DNA from: Limisphaerales bacterium
Lineage (GTDB): Bacteria; Verrucomicrobiota; Verrucomicrobiia; Limisphaerales; UBA1096
DNA length: 51,604 nucleotides
Reading direction: 5' to 3'
NCBI GenBank assembly: GCA_004213515.1
Contig: SHAK01000014.1
Coordinates: 1 to 51,604 of the forward strand
Numbering within the stretch: position 1 is the first letter of the stretch; each line of letters begins with the position of its first letter. Below are positions 8,122 to 17,191 of the stretch, in pieces. Made by a program: the position numbers and the translations under genes. The notes beneath the pieces are model-generated. The model saw nothing but the letters and a program-made list of their open reading frames with translations. It ran no database searches and was not told the DNA's origin.

Positions 8122-9498
8122 ATGAGATTTATTTATTTGATTTCATTTTTTTTGTCTTTAGTACAACTAAAAGCTGCAGTTAAACCTAATTTCATTGTCG
8201 TCTTTTGTGATGACCTTGGCTATGCGGACATAGGTCCATTTGGAGCCAAGAATAAAACGACTCCAAATCTCGATCGTATGGCTAGTGAAGGGATTCGGCT
8301 AACTGATTTTTATTCAACTTGTTCTGTTTGCACTCCATCTCGAGCAAGTTTAATGACTGGGTGTTATCCTAGGCGTTTAAACATGCATGTAGATGAGAAA
8401 AACCTCTGTGTTTTATTTCCTTCGGCTCGAAAAGGACTCAATCCGGATGAAGTGACTGTTGCTGAAATATTGAAAGAGCAAGGCTATGAAACAATGTGTA
8501 TAGGAAAATGGCATCTTGGTGACCATCCCAAATTCATGCCTACTAATCAGGGTTTTGATCATTATTACGGTATCCCTTACAGCAATGATATGAATCGAAA
8601 GGATGTTCCCTTGCCGCTTGTTCAAGACCTTATTGTTATAGAGGAAAGTGTGCAACGTGACACAACTATCACTGAGCTTTATACAAAAGAGGCGATAAAG
8701 TTTATTAAAATGCACAGCGAGGATTCATTCTTTCTTTATTTGCCGCATACAGCCGTGCACTTGCCGCTTGTGCCCGGTAAGCAATTCCAAGGGACGAGCA
8801 AAGATGGCGCTTATGGAGATTGGGTACAGGAGGTCGACTGGTCTATGGGGCAGTTATTTAAAGTGTTGAAAGAATTAGGCATTGATAAAGAAACTTTAGT
8901 ACTTTTCACAAGTGATAATGGGTCAGCTCGTGAAAAACAGGGTAGCAATTTACCGTTACGCGGGCGCAAAGGGCGTACGGATGAAGGGGGCATGCGCGTC
9001 CCATGTATTGTTAGGTGGCCTGGGAAAATTCCAGCCGGTTCAAGTAGTGATGCTCTTACAAGTACTATTGATGTATTACCTACATTGGCTAGTTTGGCAG
9101 GTGGGAGTGTGCCTGTAGATAAGGTAATTGATGGGAAAAATATTTGGTCTATTCTTAACGGGCAAACAAACTCTGATCCACGCGAAGCTTTTTATTACTA
9201 CCAAATGGATCAATTACAGGCAGTGCGTTCAGGTGACTGGAAACTTTTTGTTCAGATGAATAGTAAAAAGCGTAATTGGGGTAAACCTGAAGGTCGGCAG
9301 TCTATTAAACTTTTCAATCTCGCTCTTGATATCCATGAAGATGAAAACCTTGCTCTTGAAAACCCAGAGATTGTTGAGCGACTTCTTAAATATGTGAAAA
9401 AGGCTAGGTTGGACCTTGGAGATGTTGGAATGAAAGGGCAAGGGCAACGCGAAGCTGGTTGGGTTAGTAAATCTTCTCCTCGTTTACTTGAAAAATGA
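8122..9498 (+). CDS. secreted sulfatase (arylsulfatase A type)
   Basis: Hydrolyses sulfate esters, probably on a polysaccharide, outside the cytoplasm. Residues 1-19 are a signal peptide. The first metal site is CDDLGYADIG (D30, D31), and the formylglycine motif is C70-T-P-S-R with the following LMTG. GKWHLG lies near residue 135, PHTAVHLPL near 213 and TSDNG near 263. The 458-residue length is normal for family S1. Maturation of Cys70 to formylglycine needs FGE or an anaerobic radical-SAM enzyme, neither of which is in this window. ATG 8122 was chosen because earlier starts fall in the terminator. The exact substrate cannot be read from sequence. Confidence 0.93.
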   Translation: MRFIYLISFFLSLVQLKAAVKPNFIVVFCDDLGYADIGPFGAKNKTTPNLDRMASEGIRLTDFYSTCSVCTPSRASLMTGCYPRRLNMHVDEKNLCVLFPSARKGLNPDEVTVAEILKEQGYETMCIGKWHLGDHPKFMPTNQGFDHYYGIPYSNDMNRKDVPLPLVQDLIVIEESVQRDTTITELYTKEAIKFIKMHSEDSFFLYLPHTAVHLPLVPGKQFQGTSKDGAYGDWVQEVDWSMGQLFKVLKELGIDKETLVLFTSDNGSAREKQGSNLPLRGRKGRTDEGGMRVPCIVRWPGKIPAGSSSDALTSTIDVLPTLASLAGGSVPVDKVIDGKNIWSILNGQTNSDPREAFYYYQMDQLQAVRSGDWKLFVQMNSKKRNWGKPEGRQSIKLFNLALDIHEDENLALENPEIVERLLKYVKKARLDLGDVGMKGQGQREAGWVSKSSPRLLEK

Positions 9499-9519
9499 AC
9501 CGGCCAAAAATAGTCTTGT

Positions 9520-9825
9520 TTAATTGTTTCCTCTAGTTGTTTTTGTTGGGCCTTCCAATATAGCAAAATCTTTTGAAGTGGTGTTACTAAATGAAGGGTT
9601 ATTTGCAATTTCACTGAAAACATCAGACTCGAGATAATTCTGCATGGCTTCGTGGCTTTCCCAGAAATATATACCTCCGTATGTGTTGTTGTTCTTATCA
9701 GATAGCCAGTGTTTAGAAATCAGCCCTGGTAAATCAGCAAATGTCTGGGCTATCTCATTGCAGGCTTTTTCGTAGTCTTCATGAGATAAGTCATTTAAGT
9801 TGAAGTTTACTATTTGAATGTGCAT
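9520..9825 (-). CDS. YdhR-like putative monooxygenase (ABM-type fold)
   Basis: A 101-residue protein resembling the YdhR family of small ferredoxin-like-fold proteins related to antibiotic-biosynthesis monooxygenases. Supporting features are the N-terminal beta strand HIQIVNFNL, the helix with FADLPGLISKHWL (about 29-42), GGIYFWESHEAMQNYL (about 50-65) and a final FAILEGP. No signal peptide, so cytosolic and probably dimeric. The family's substrate is not established. It follows rdgB on the minus strand and converges with the sulfatase, only 21 bases apart. Confidence 0.75.
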   Translation of the reverse strand: MHIQIVNFNLNDLSHEDYEKACNEIAQTFADLPGLISKHWLSDKNNNTYGGIYFWESHEAMQNYLESDVFSEIANNPSFSNTTSKDFAILEGPTKTTRGNN

Positions 9826-9879
9826 GGATTTAATTAATCCTCTTCTTTTTTATAAGTCAATTCGAACTTAATAAAAATT

Positions 9880-10518
9880 TTATCTTCCTTCATAAGGATT
9901 ATTTAAAAAATTTGCCAATTTTGATAAGGCTTTGGCACGGTGACTGATTAAATTCTTAGTTTTTGGTCCTAGCTCGGCAAAGCTTTGACTGTATCCGTCT
10001 GGTATAAATAAAGAATCATAACCAAAGCCATGTTTTCCAGTTTCTGATTTACTGATGCGACCTCGGCATGTGCCTTTGAACGTTTTTGTTTCTATTTGTC
10101 CTACTGTTACTATAGCTAGTGCACAGCAGAATTGAGCACCTCGTTCAGGATCAGGCACTCCTGCGAGTTCTGTAAGTAGCTTTATATTGTTGTCATTGTC
10201 AGAAGCATTGTTGTTTTGTTTATCAGAAGCGTATCGTGCAGAATGTATTCCTGGCTGACCGTTAAGAATATCGACTTCCAGTCCGGAATCATCAGCTATA
10301 ACATAGTCTGGTATATTATTAAGTGTTTGATGCCCAAGCCAGAATGCAATTTCACAAGCTTTCTTTTTTGCGTTTTCAGTGAAGCTATTTTTGTTTTCTT
10401 CAACTATTGGGACATTATTGAATTCAGCTAGTGTTTGTATTGTGTATTCACTATTGATAATAGCTGCTATTTCATCGGCCTTGTTATTATTTTGAGTTGC
10501 GATGACGATGGTGGACAT
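9880..10518 (-). CDS. rdgB: non-canonical purine NTP pyrophosphatase RdgB/HAM1
   Basis: Hydrolyses ITP, dITP and XTP to monophosphate and pyrophosphate, keeping deaminated purines out of DNA and RNA. It shows the family start IVIATQNNNKADEI with the phosphate-binding T-x-N-x-x-K, then ADDSGLEVDILNGQPGIHSA (about 75-95), FKGTCRGRI, and GFGYDSLFIPDGYSQSFAEL near 165-184, ending SHRAKAL. The length of 212 aa is slightly longer than the usual 195-205 because of an asparagine-rich insertion after SDKQNNNASDNDNN. Cytosolic. It lies 5 bases downstream of the ABC exporter gene in the same direction. Confidence 0.94.
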   Translation of the reverse strand: MSTIVIATQNNNKADEIAAIINSEYTIQTLAEFNNVPIVEENKNSFTENAKKKACEIAFWLGHQTLNNIPDYVIADDSGLEVDILNGQPGIHSARYASDKQNNNASDNDNNIKLLTELAGVPDPERGAQFCCALAIVTVGQIETKTFKGTCRGRISKSETGKHGFGYDSLFIPDGYSQSFAELGPKTKNLISHRAKALSKLANFLNNPYEGR

Positions 10519-10523
10519 AGATA

Positions 10524-12353
10524 TTATTTGTAATTTGATTCTAGTTTCTCGAAGCCTTCTTCTATAAATGTAGTATTTTGAATTCGAGCTAATCGAGAGT
10601 AGAGCCCTTGTTGGTTAATTAGTTCATCGTGTGATCCCTGTTCGATTATTTTGCCGTTTCTAAGAACTAGTATCTGGTCCGCATTCCGAATAGTGCTTAA
10701 TCGGTGTGCTATTACAAAGCTTGTTCTACCTGACATGAGACGTTCAAGTGCTTGTTGAATTAAGCGTTCCGTTGCCGTGTCAACGCTTGCTGTAGCTTCA
10801 TCTAGAATAAGGATTGGGGAATCCTTTAGTAGCGCTCTAGCTATACTTATTCGTTGTTTTTCGCCAACACTTAGACGTACTCCTCTTTCACCTACTTTTG
10901 TGTCAAATCCTTCAGGCAGATCGTTAATAAACTGATCGCAGTTGGCTGCCTTTGCTGCTTCGATAATTTCATTCTGGTTGGCGTTTAAGTTTCCATATGA
11001 AATATTTTCCCCAACAGTTCCGTTAAATAAAAATGGTTCTTGGCTAACAGTGGATATGTTTTTTCTTAGCGATTCAAGTGAAATATTGGCAATGTTTTCA
11101 CCATCGATTGTTATATTGCCGTGGCTTGTTTCGTAGAAAGCTGGCAATAGATTAATGAGGGTTGTTTTTCCTGCTCCTGTCGGGCCCACTAGAGCGATCA
11201 TTTCACCTGGTTTAGCTAAAAGGGTGATATCCTTTAATGTCGTTTTATCTTTATTGTAGTCAAAATGCACTGCGTTATATCTAACTTCGCCTCTTACTTT
11301 ATTTGGTAGCAACTTAAGCTTATCAAGATTTTTTCGTTCTTCGGTTGAATCAAGTATATCAAATACTCTTTCGCCCCCAGCACGTGCAGATTGTAGCATT
11401 TGGTTTAGGCCGTGAAGTTTACTTATGGGCTCGTAAAAAAGAGCAAGATAAAAAAGAAATGCTACTAATTCTCCAACTGACATTTGGTTGTTCATTATTT
11501 GTTCTCCTCCAATCCATAGAACTAAGCCTGTACCTGTAGCTGCGACAAAGCTCATGGTTGGATTGTAAAACGCCCAAGCACGCATGATAGTCAGTGTGCC
11601 TTGTCGCATTGCTTCAGCTCGATCTGTAAATCTATTGTCCTCATGTTTTTCTTTTCCAAATGCCTTTATTTCTCGGACTCCTTGAAGGTTGTCCATTAGT
11701 AATGCATTCATTGCGCTAGAGGCTTGGCGCTGTTTTCTATATCTATTATGAGCGGTAAGTGTATACCACATTGCACCAATAATTAGAAGTGGGATTGGAA
11801 TCATAGCTACCCCTGCTAATAGTGGGTTTGTTATAAACAGAATCGTTAGAACACCTAAAATGCTAATAATCGATACTGTTCCTTGTTCAGTTCCGTCAAT
11901 TAGAAGCCGTTCGACAGCGTTGACATCCTCTATAACTCGAGTCATCAGATCTCCTGATGCTCTTTTGTCATAGTATTGTAAGGGTAATCTTTGGAGTCTT
12001 GCGTAGACTTCTCGACGCATGTCAAATACTACGTTTTGTTCAAAATGGTTGTTTACTTGAATCCGTATACTATTAAAAAAATCACGGAGAAAAAATGCGG
12101 CGATCAATAGCAGTATGGCATTATTAAGCTGGCTGGTATCTCCAGCATATATTACGTCATCAATAATATACTGTGTAAGCCTTGGAAATGCGAAAGCGCA
12201 TAGTAATGAAACAACTGCACAAGCTATTGTTGCTAGGGCTAGTCCTTTGTATGGCCAAAGATACGAGCTCACGCGTCGTATAATTTCAATTGTAGACCGC
12301 TTTTTTGCGGAAAACATTGGGTCGTTTTCTGTTAAATGATCGTGGCTCGACAT
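10524..12353 (-). CDS. ABC exporter, fused permease and ATPase (MsbA-like)
   Basis: A half-transporter with an N-terminal membrane domain of about six helices (residues 30-310) and a C-terminal ATPase: Walker A GPTGAGKT near 390-397, Q-loop VSQEPF, signature LSVGEKQ near 494-500, Walker B ILILDE near 514-519 and switch IAHR. It probably works as an inner-membrane homodimer exporting a lipid or other hydrophobic molecule. MsbA-type lipid A export is plausible in a Gram-negative-type cell, but the substrate cannot be told. I chose ATG 12353 because the 29 residues before it, from 12440, do not resemble the family. It is divergent from the Gfo/Idh gene at 12494. Confidence 0.9.
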   Translation of the reverse strand: MSSHDHLTENDPMFSAKKRSTIEIIRRVSSYLWPYKGLALATIACAVVSLLCAFAFPRLTQYIIDDVIYAGDTSQLNNAILLLIAAFFLRDFFNSIRIQVNNHFEQNVVFDMRREVYARLQRLPLQYYDKRASGDLMTRVIEDVNAVERLLIDGTEQGTVSIISILGVLTILFITNPLLAGVAMIPIPLLIIGAMWYTLTAHNRYRKQRQASSAMNALLMDNLQGVREIKAFGKEKHEDNRFTDRAEAMRQGTLTIMRAWAFYNPTMSFVAATGTGLVLWIGGEQIMNNQMSVGELVAFLFYLALFYEPISKLHGLNQMLQSARAGGERVFDILDSTEERKNLDKLKLLPNKVRGEVRYNAVHFDYNKDKTTLKDITLLAKPGEMIALVGPTGAGKTTLINLLPAFYETSHGNITIDGENIANISLESLRKNISTVSQEPFLFNGTVGENISYGNLNANQNEIIEAAKAANCDQFINDLPEGFDTKVGERGVRLSVGEKQRISIARALLKDSPILILDEATASVDTATERLIQQALERLMSGRTSFVIAHRLSTIRNADQILVLRNGKIIEQGSHDELINQQGLYSRLARIQNTTFIEEGFEKLESNYK

Positions 12354-12493
12354 GATTTTTCGCTTAAACGAGCCTAAAAGCATGTAAAAGCGGCAAGGGT
12401 TTTGCGATGAGGCAGGGTAATTTTCAAGTATGAGTTTCAATTAAAGCTATTTTTTTTGTTTTCATAGAGGGCTTTATTTAATCCAATTGAGAA

Positions 12494-13555
12494 ATGCGAC
12501 GTAGAGAATTTATATGTGCTTCGACCGGAACACTGTTGGCCATGCCAAATTTATTGCGTGGTGCACAAAAGAAGATTCGAATTGGACAGATTGGCGCTAG
12601 TCATTCACATGCCTCCGGAAAGCTTGGGGCAATAAGGAATCTCTCCAATGATTTTGACTTAGTAGGAATTGCACAGCCAAAAGAGGCTGCAACAAAGCCT
12701 ATTCCTAATAGCGGAGTTTATCGAGGTGTTAAGAGAATGTCAGAGGAGGACCTACTATCAACTCCAGGATTAGAAGCTGTGGCAATTGAAACCGAGGTTC
12801 CTGTATTAGTTGCTGCAGCGAAAAGAGCAGTCGGTGCGGGTTTGCATATTCATCATGATAAACCAGGGGGTGTAAATTTTAGTGGTTTTCAAGAATTGCT
12901 AAATTTAGCTAAACAAAAAAAACGAATTGTACAAATGGGTTATATGCTTCGTTATAACCCTGCATTTCAATTCATGTACAGAGCAGTTAAAGAAGGATGG
13001 CTAGGGGAAATAATGGAAGTTGATGCGATGATGGGAAAGATGGCCTCATCTTCACTGCGAAAAGAATTAGCACGTTATGAAGGTGGTGGTATGTTTGAGC
13101 TTGCGTGTCACTTAATTGATTCGGTGGTTTTTGTACTTGGCGAACCAAAATCTGTTCATTGTTTTAATGTGAACTCTCAGGGAGATGAAGTGCGTGATAA
13201 TCAATTAGCCGTACTGCAATATGAAAAGGCAACTGCTACAGTACGTTGTAATCATCGAGATTATTTTGGGTTTTCAAGACGGCGGTTTCAGATAGCAGGG
13301 GATAAGGGTGTTATTGAAATTCGCCCGATGGAACCAGGTAAGACTCTGCAATTAAGTCTTTATGATTCTCATGGTGGTTATAAGCGTGGAACGCAAACAG
13401 TAGATCTACCTGGTAGGCAAGGAGGGAGATATGATGGGGAATTTTTAGATCTGGCGAAAGTTATTAGAGGTGAGAAAACTTTTGACTGGTCTTACGAGCA
13501 TGATTTAGAAGTTCAAAAAACATTACTTCTAGCGTCTGGAATGCCAATTAAATGA
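12494..13555 (+). CDS. Gfo/Idh/MocA family oxidoreductase, Tat-exported
   Basis: NAD(P)-dependent sugar or polyol oxidoreductase. RRREFICAST at the N-terminus is a twin-arginine signal. The Rossmann fold starts at IRIGQIGASHSHASGK (about 29-44); a glycine-rich variant replaces the usual GxGxxG. The lysine-proline motif appears as HHDKPGG near 116-122 and the second domain carries GGGMFELACHLIDSV near 197-211, with the active-site histidine in ACHLID. It overlaps the next gene by 4 bases (ATGA), so the product probably works with the PVC dehydrogenase. The unusual GASHSHASG suggests altered cofactor contacts. Substrate unknown. Confidence 0.88.
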   Translation: MRRREFICASTGTLLAMPNLLRGAQKKIRIGQIGASHSHASGKLGAIRNLSNDFDLVGIAQPKEAATKPIPNSGVYRGVKRMSEEDLLSTPGLEAVAIETEVPVLVAAAKRAVGAGLHIHHDKPGGVNFSGFQELLNLAKQKKRIVQMGYMLRYNPAFQFMYRAVKEGWLGEIMEVDAMMGKMASSSLRKELARYEGGGMFELACHLIDSVVFVLGEPKSVHCFNVNSQGDEVRDNQLAVLQYEKATATVRCNHRDYFGFSRRRFQIAGDKGVIEIRPMEPGKTLQLSLYDSHGGYKRGTQTVDLPGRQGGRYDGEFLDLAKVIRGEKTFDWSYEHDLEVQKTLLLASGMPIK

Positions 13556-16047
13556 GATTTTATTTGTATCTATTAACTTTTGTTTCTCTTTTATTGCTAA
13601 TTGGTTGTCGTGTGCGACCTGATGGAGTTGACTATGATCAATGGAAAGAGGCGCTTAAAACTCGTCGTGCTACATCTGCACGTCATGTCATAGCTCCTCC
13701 AGGCTTTGAGGTTGATTTAATTAGAACTGCCACGAAGGCAGAAGGATCATGGGTAAGTTTAGAGTTTGACGGAAAAGGTAGACTTCTAATAGGACGAGAA
13801 GGCCCTGGAATTCTTAGGCTGACTTTGCCTGAAGGACGTTTTGACCGTTCAGCTATAGAGCTGATAAATAACGAGCTTAATGAATGCCGCGGTTTGCTTT
13901 GGGCATATGATAGTCTTTATGTTAACGCAAATAACTCGAAGGGCTTTTATAGGTTGAGAGATACAACTGGTGATGACCGGTTGAATGAAGTTAGATTGCT
14001 GAAAGAAACGGGTGGCGGCGTTGGGCACGGCAGAAACTCGATAGCTCTTGGGCCGGACGGATACATTTACCTTGCGCACGGTAATGATGTTAAATTACCG
14101 AAAGATTTTTCACCTAGTTCAATGTCAACTTACAGGTGTTACGATCATGATCGACTGTTGCCTTGTGACTGGAATCGTGTGTTGTTCAATGAAGGGATCG
14201 AGCCTCCGGCTGGGCATATTATTCGTACTGATCGACACGGCAATCGCTGGGAGATGATTGCTGGAGGTTTTCGCAATCCATATGGTTTGGCTTTTAATGC
14301 TGACGAAGAGTTGTTTGTTTTTGATGCAGACATGGAATGGGATAAAGGAACTCCTTGGTATCGGCCAACCCGAATTAATCATGTTGTTTCAGGAGGTGAT
14401 TATGGATGGAGGCAGGGCACGGACAAATGGCCGGCCTATTTTCCGGATAGCTTGCCAAGCAATCTCGATATTGGTTTAGGGTCCCCGACAGCAATTGTTT
14501 TTGGAACGGATAGCAACTTCCCTCAATCTTACAAGAATGCGCTTTTCATTCTTGACTGGGCATATGGCAAAATATTCACGGTAAATTTAACTCCAAGCGG
14601 AGCTAGTTACCGGGCTGTTTTTAGTGAATTTGTCACAGGTCGTCCTCTTAATGTTACTGGTGCTGATTTTGGACCTGATGGTGCCCTTTACTTTGTTACG
14701 GGTGGCCGTCGGACTAAATCAGGGCTTTATCGAGTTCGTTATACTAGAGATCCTTCTTCTCTTCCTAATAATCAACTATTAAGCCAAGGTGAAATTAAAG
14801 AAGCCGAAAGTAGCAGGGAATTGAGAATTGAATTGGAAAAATATCACAGTGAGCAATCAATCGAAGGCTTGGGCTTAGCTTGGGATTATTTAGATGATGA
14901 TGATTTATGGATTCGACATGCAGCCCGTGTTGCATTGGAGAATCAGGTTTTGTTGAATTGGTCTTTAGCTGCTTTAACAGAGTCAAATACTAAAAAAGCA
15001 CTTAATGCTTTATTGGCTCTTGCTCGGGTTGGGGATTCAAATATAAAAACTCAGATTCTTGCCAGGCTCAATTATCTTCCCTGGGATTCGTGTAGTCCTG
15101 AATGGCAATTGATTGCTTTGCGTGCTTATCAATTAGTGTTTACGAGAATGGGCGGTGTGGATTTGCCGGAAAGAAAAATGGTGATTAATAAAATCACCAA
15201 AACTTCAGATATTAATTTAGAGCTTAGAATGGAGGTTTCGAGGTTGATGGTGTTTTTAAATGCTGACGGAATGATTCCTCAGTTGTTAAATTATGTAGTC
15301 GACGCAAAAACACAAGAGGAGCGACTCTTTTACCTCTTTCATATGCGGCATATAAGTGAAGGTTGGACTATTGCGCATCGAAAAGCATATTTCGCTTGGT
15401 TGCAAAGAATGAATAAAGCCCAAAGTGATATTCATTTTTTAGGCTTTATGAAGCATATTATATCTGATGCTCTCGCTAAAGTTCCTCTAGTTGAGAGAGG
15501 TGAATACGAACGAATTTTTGGCGATAAAAAGATTTCAATCAATATGCCAAATATAGATCGTCCTGACCATAAGGTTTGGACATTGGCTGACTTTACTAAT
15601 TCCTTTGGTGATTTGTCTAAGCGTGATCGTGGCAATGGTTTCAGGGTTCTCAAGGAGGCGGCTTGCTTAACTTGTCATGCTTTTGGTGGTGAAGGGCAAG
15701 GCCTTGGTCCAGATTTAACAACGATTGGATTAAGATTCGACGTAGTGTCTATTCTCGAGTCAATAATAGAACCTTCTAAAGTTATTGCTGATAAATATAA
15801 AAATATTTCAGTCACTACCCATAGAGGAGAATTAATTGAGGGGAGACTTGTTGGGGAGAGTGACGAATCTCTTATAATTTCTACCAACGCATTGAATTTT
15901 TCTCAATTACGTTCGGTTAAACTAAATTTGTTGGCTGCTCGAAATGATTCAAAATTCTCACCCATGCCAGCTAATCTTCTTAATATATTTACACAAGATG
16001 AGATTCTTGATTTGTTGGCGTTACTTCAATTAGGTTCTAAAAAATGA
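13552..16047 (+). CDS. PVC-type haem-binding dehydrogenase lipoprotein with C-terminal cytochrome c
   Basis: A lipoprotein signal ends at LIGC with Cys19. Residues 40-400 are a beta-propeller of the PQQ/sugar-dehydrogenase type (HVIAPPGFEVDLI, GGVGHGRNSIALGPDGYIYLAHG, AGGFRNPYGLAFN, GADFGPDGALYFV). Residues 405-640 are helical and HEAT-like. The C-terminal domain holds a cytochrome c motif CLTCHAF near 704 with downstream DLTTIGLRF and the EPSKVI and heme-pocket regions. It probably oxidises a sugar in the periplasm and passes electrons to the haem. Such proteins are hallmarks of Planctomycetota and Verrucomicrobiota. It is translationally coupled to the Gfo/Idh gene. Confidence 0.88.
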   Translation: MRFYLYLLTFVSLLLLIGCRVRPDGVDYDQWKEALKTRRATSARHVIAPPGFEVDLIRTATKAEGSWVSLEFDGKGRLLIGREGPGILRLTLPEGRFDRSAIELINNELNECRGLLWAYDSLYVNANNSKGFYRLRDTTGDDRLNEVRLLKETGGGVGHGRNSIALGPDGYIYLAHGNDVKLPKDFSPSSMSTYRCYDHDRLLPCDWNRVLFNEGIEPPAGHIIRTDRHGNRWEMIAGGFRNPYGLAFNADEELFVFDADMEWDKGTPWYRPTRINHVVSGGDYGWRQGTDKWPAYFPDSLPSNLDIGLGSPTAIVFGTDSNFPQSYKNALFILDWAYGKIFTVNLTPSGASYRAVFSEFVTGRPLNVTGADFGPDGALYFVTGGRRTKSGLYRVRYTRDPSSLPNNQLLSQGEIKEAESSRELRIELEKYHSEQSIEGLGLAWDYLDDDDLWIRHAARVALENQVLLNWSLAALTESNTKKALNALLALARVGDSNIKTQILARLNYLPWDSCSPEWQLIALRAYQLVFTRMGGVDLPERKMVINKITKTSDINLELRMEVSRLMVFLNADGMIPQLLNYVVDAKTQEERLFYLFHMRHISEGWTIAHRKAYFAWLQRMNKAQSDIHFLGFMKHIISDALAKVPLVERGEYERIFGDKKISINMPNIDRPDHKVWTLADFTNSFGDLSKRDRGNGFRVLKEAACLTCHAFGGEGQGLGPDLTTIGLRFDVVSILESIIEPSKVIADKYKNISVTTHRGELIEGRLVGESDESLIISTNALNFSQLRSVKLNLLAARNDSKFSPMPANLLNIFTQDEILDLLALLQLGSKK

Positions 16048-16092
16048 AAACTGGCTTTTTGATTATAGGGGATTCGTGTTACAATTTTTGCC

Positions 16093-17190
16093 GTGAGATA
16101 CAGGAAAATTCGTAAAACAAACCTAGAGGTATCTGAAGTTGGTTTTGGTCTTTGGACAGTGTCGACGGGTTGGTGGGGCAAATTCACTGATGAGGATGCT
16201 GTAGGTTTGATTCGTAAGGGGTTTGATCGTGGTATTAATCTTTATGATGCTGCGGATACTTACGGAAACGGTCGAAGCGAGGAACTGTTGTCAAAAGCTC
16301 TTGGAGATCAAAGGGATGAAGTGGTGATTGCTACCAAAGTTGGATATGACTTTTATAATCATGATGGTGACCGGAAAGGGCAAAGGGAAATCGCTCAGGA
16401 TTTTTCAAAAGAATATATAAAGTTCGCGACTGAAAAATGTCTTGAGCGGCTTAAAACTGATCGTATTGACATTATGCAACTTCATAATGTTCGAGCTGAT
16501 CAAGTTGACACTGATGAGGTGTGGGAGGCTTTAGAAGAGCTGGAGCAGGAGGGCAAGTTGGTTTGTTCTGGAGTTGCACTTGGTCCAGCTATTGGATGGA
16601 TGTATGAGGGGGTTGACTGTGTGCAAAGGCGAAAACCCAAAATAATTCAACACATCTATAATATGTTAGAGCAATTCCCTGGAAATCAAATCAATGCCTC
16701 TACATACGGGAAGGTAGAGAAAAGCAATGTCACTGTAGATGATCTAGGTGATTTTCGTCATGGTCGAATGACTGAAGAACCCGAACTCGACACTAGTTTT
16801 TTAATTCGTGTTACTCATAGTTCTGGAATGCTCGAGGGGCAGTATACTGAAGACACTGTTTTTGCACCTGAAGACCATCGTTCTCATCGTCCAAAATCTT
16901 GGCTGATTAATGGTTTAAAAAAGATTAAAACTCTCGATTTCTTAACTTCTCCAGAGTCAGGTCGAACTCTTGGGCAAGCCGCATTGTTATGGTTGTTAGC
17001 TGAAAAGACTGTAGCTTCGACTCTGCCAAATATTTATAATGAGGATCAACTAATAGAATTTACAGAAGACAAACCTTGTTTGACGTCTGATGAATTGCAA
17101 AGGGTTGACGAGTTGTTCGCGGAAAATTTTGGGGTTGAAGAAGACTCTTCTAATTATAAGGGGACTATGGAGAGAGAAAGCGCAGCTTAA
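16093..17190 (+). CDS. aldo/keto reductase
   Basis: A TIM-barrel NADPH-dependent carbonyl reductase. Family features are MRYRKIRKTNLEVSEVGFGL at the start, YDAADTYGNGRSEELL near 53-68 with the catalytic Asp and Tyr, the lysine in VVIATKVGYDF near 77-87 and the histidine in IMQLHNVR near 130-137. A long middle insertion (about 205-270) makes it 365 aa, longer than typical 310-340 aa members. GTG 16093 aligns with the family start. No signal peptide, so cytosolic. It follows the PVC dehydrogenase by 45 bases. Substrate unknown. Confidence 0.9.
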   Translation: MRYRKIRKTNLEVSEVGFGLWTVSTGWWGKFTDEDAVGLIRKGFDRGINLYDAADTYGNGRSEELLSKALGDQRDEVVIATKVGYDFYNHDGDRKGQREIAQDFSKEYIKFATEKCLERLKTDRIDIMQLHNVRADQVDTDEVWEALEELEQEGKLVCSGVALGPAIGWMYEGVDCVQRRKPKIIQHIYNMLEQFPGNQINASTYGKVEKSNVTVDDLGDFRHGRMTEEPELDTSFLIRVTHSSGMLEGQYTEDTVFAPEDHRSHRPKSWLINGLKKIKTLDFLTSPESGRTLGQAALLWLLAEKTVASTLPNIYNEDQLIEFTEDKPCLTSDELQRVDELFAENFGVEEDSSNYKGTMERESAA

Positions 17191-17191
17191 A

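Noticed and set aside
9252-9623. 123-codon minus-strand frame
   Set aside because: It lies antisense to the sulfatase 3' end and overlaps the YdhR-like gene in another frame; the protein has no recognisable features.
17090-17191. longer start for the lipoprotein at 17192
   Set aside because: This extension overlaps about 100 bases of the aldo/keto reductase gene and has no signal-like sequence, whereas TTG 17192 gives a clean lipoprotein signal.
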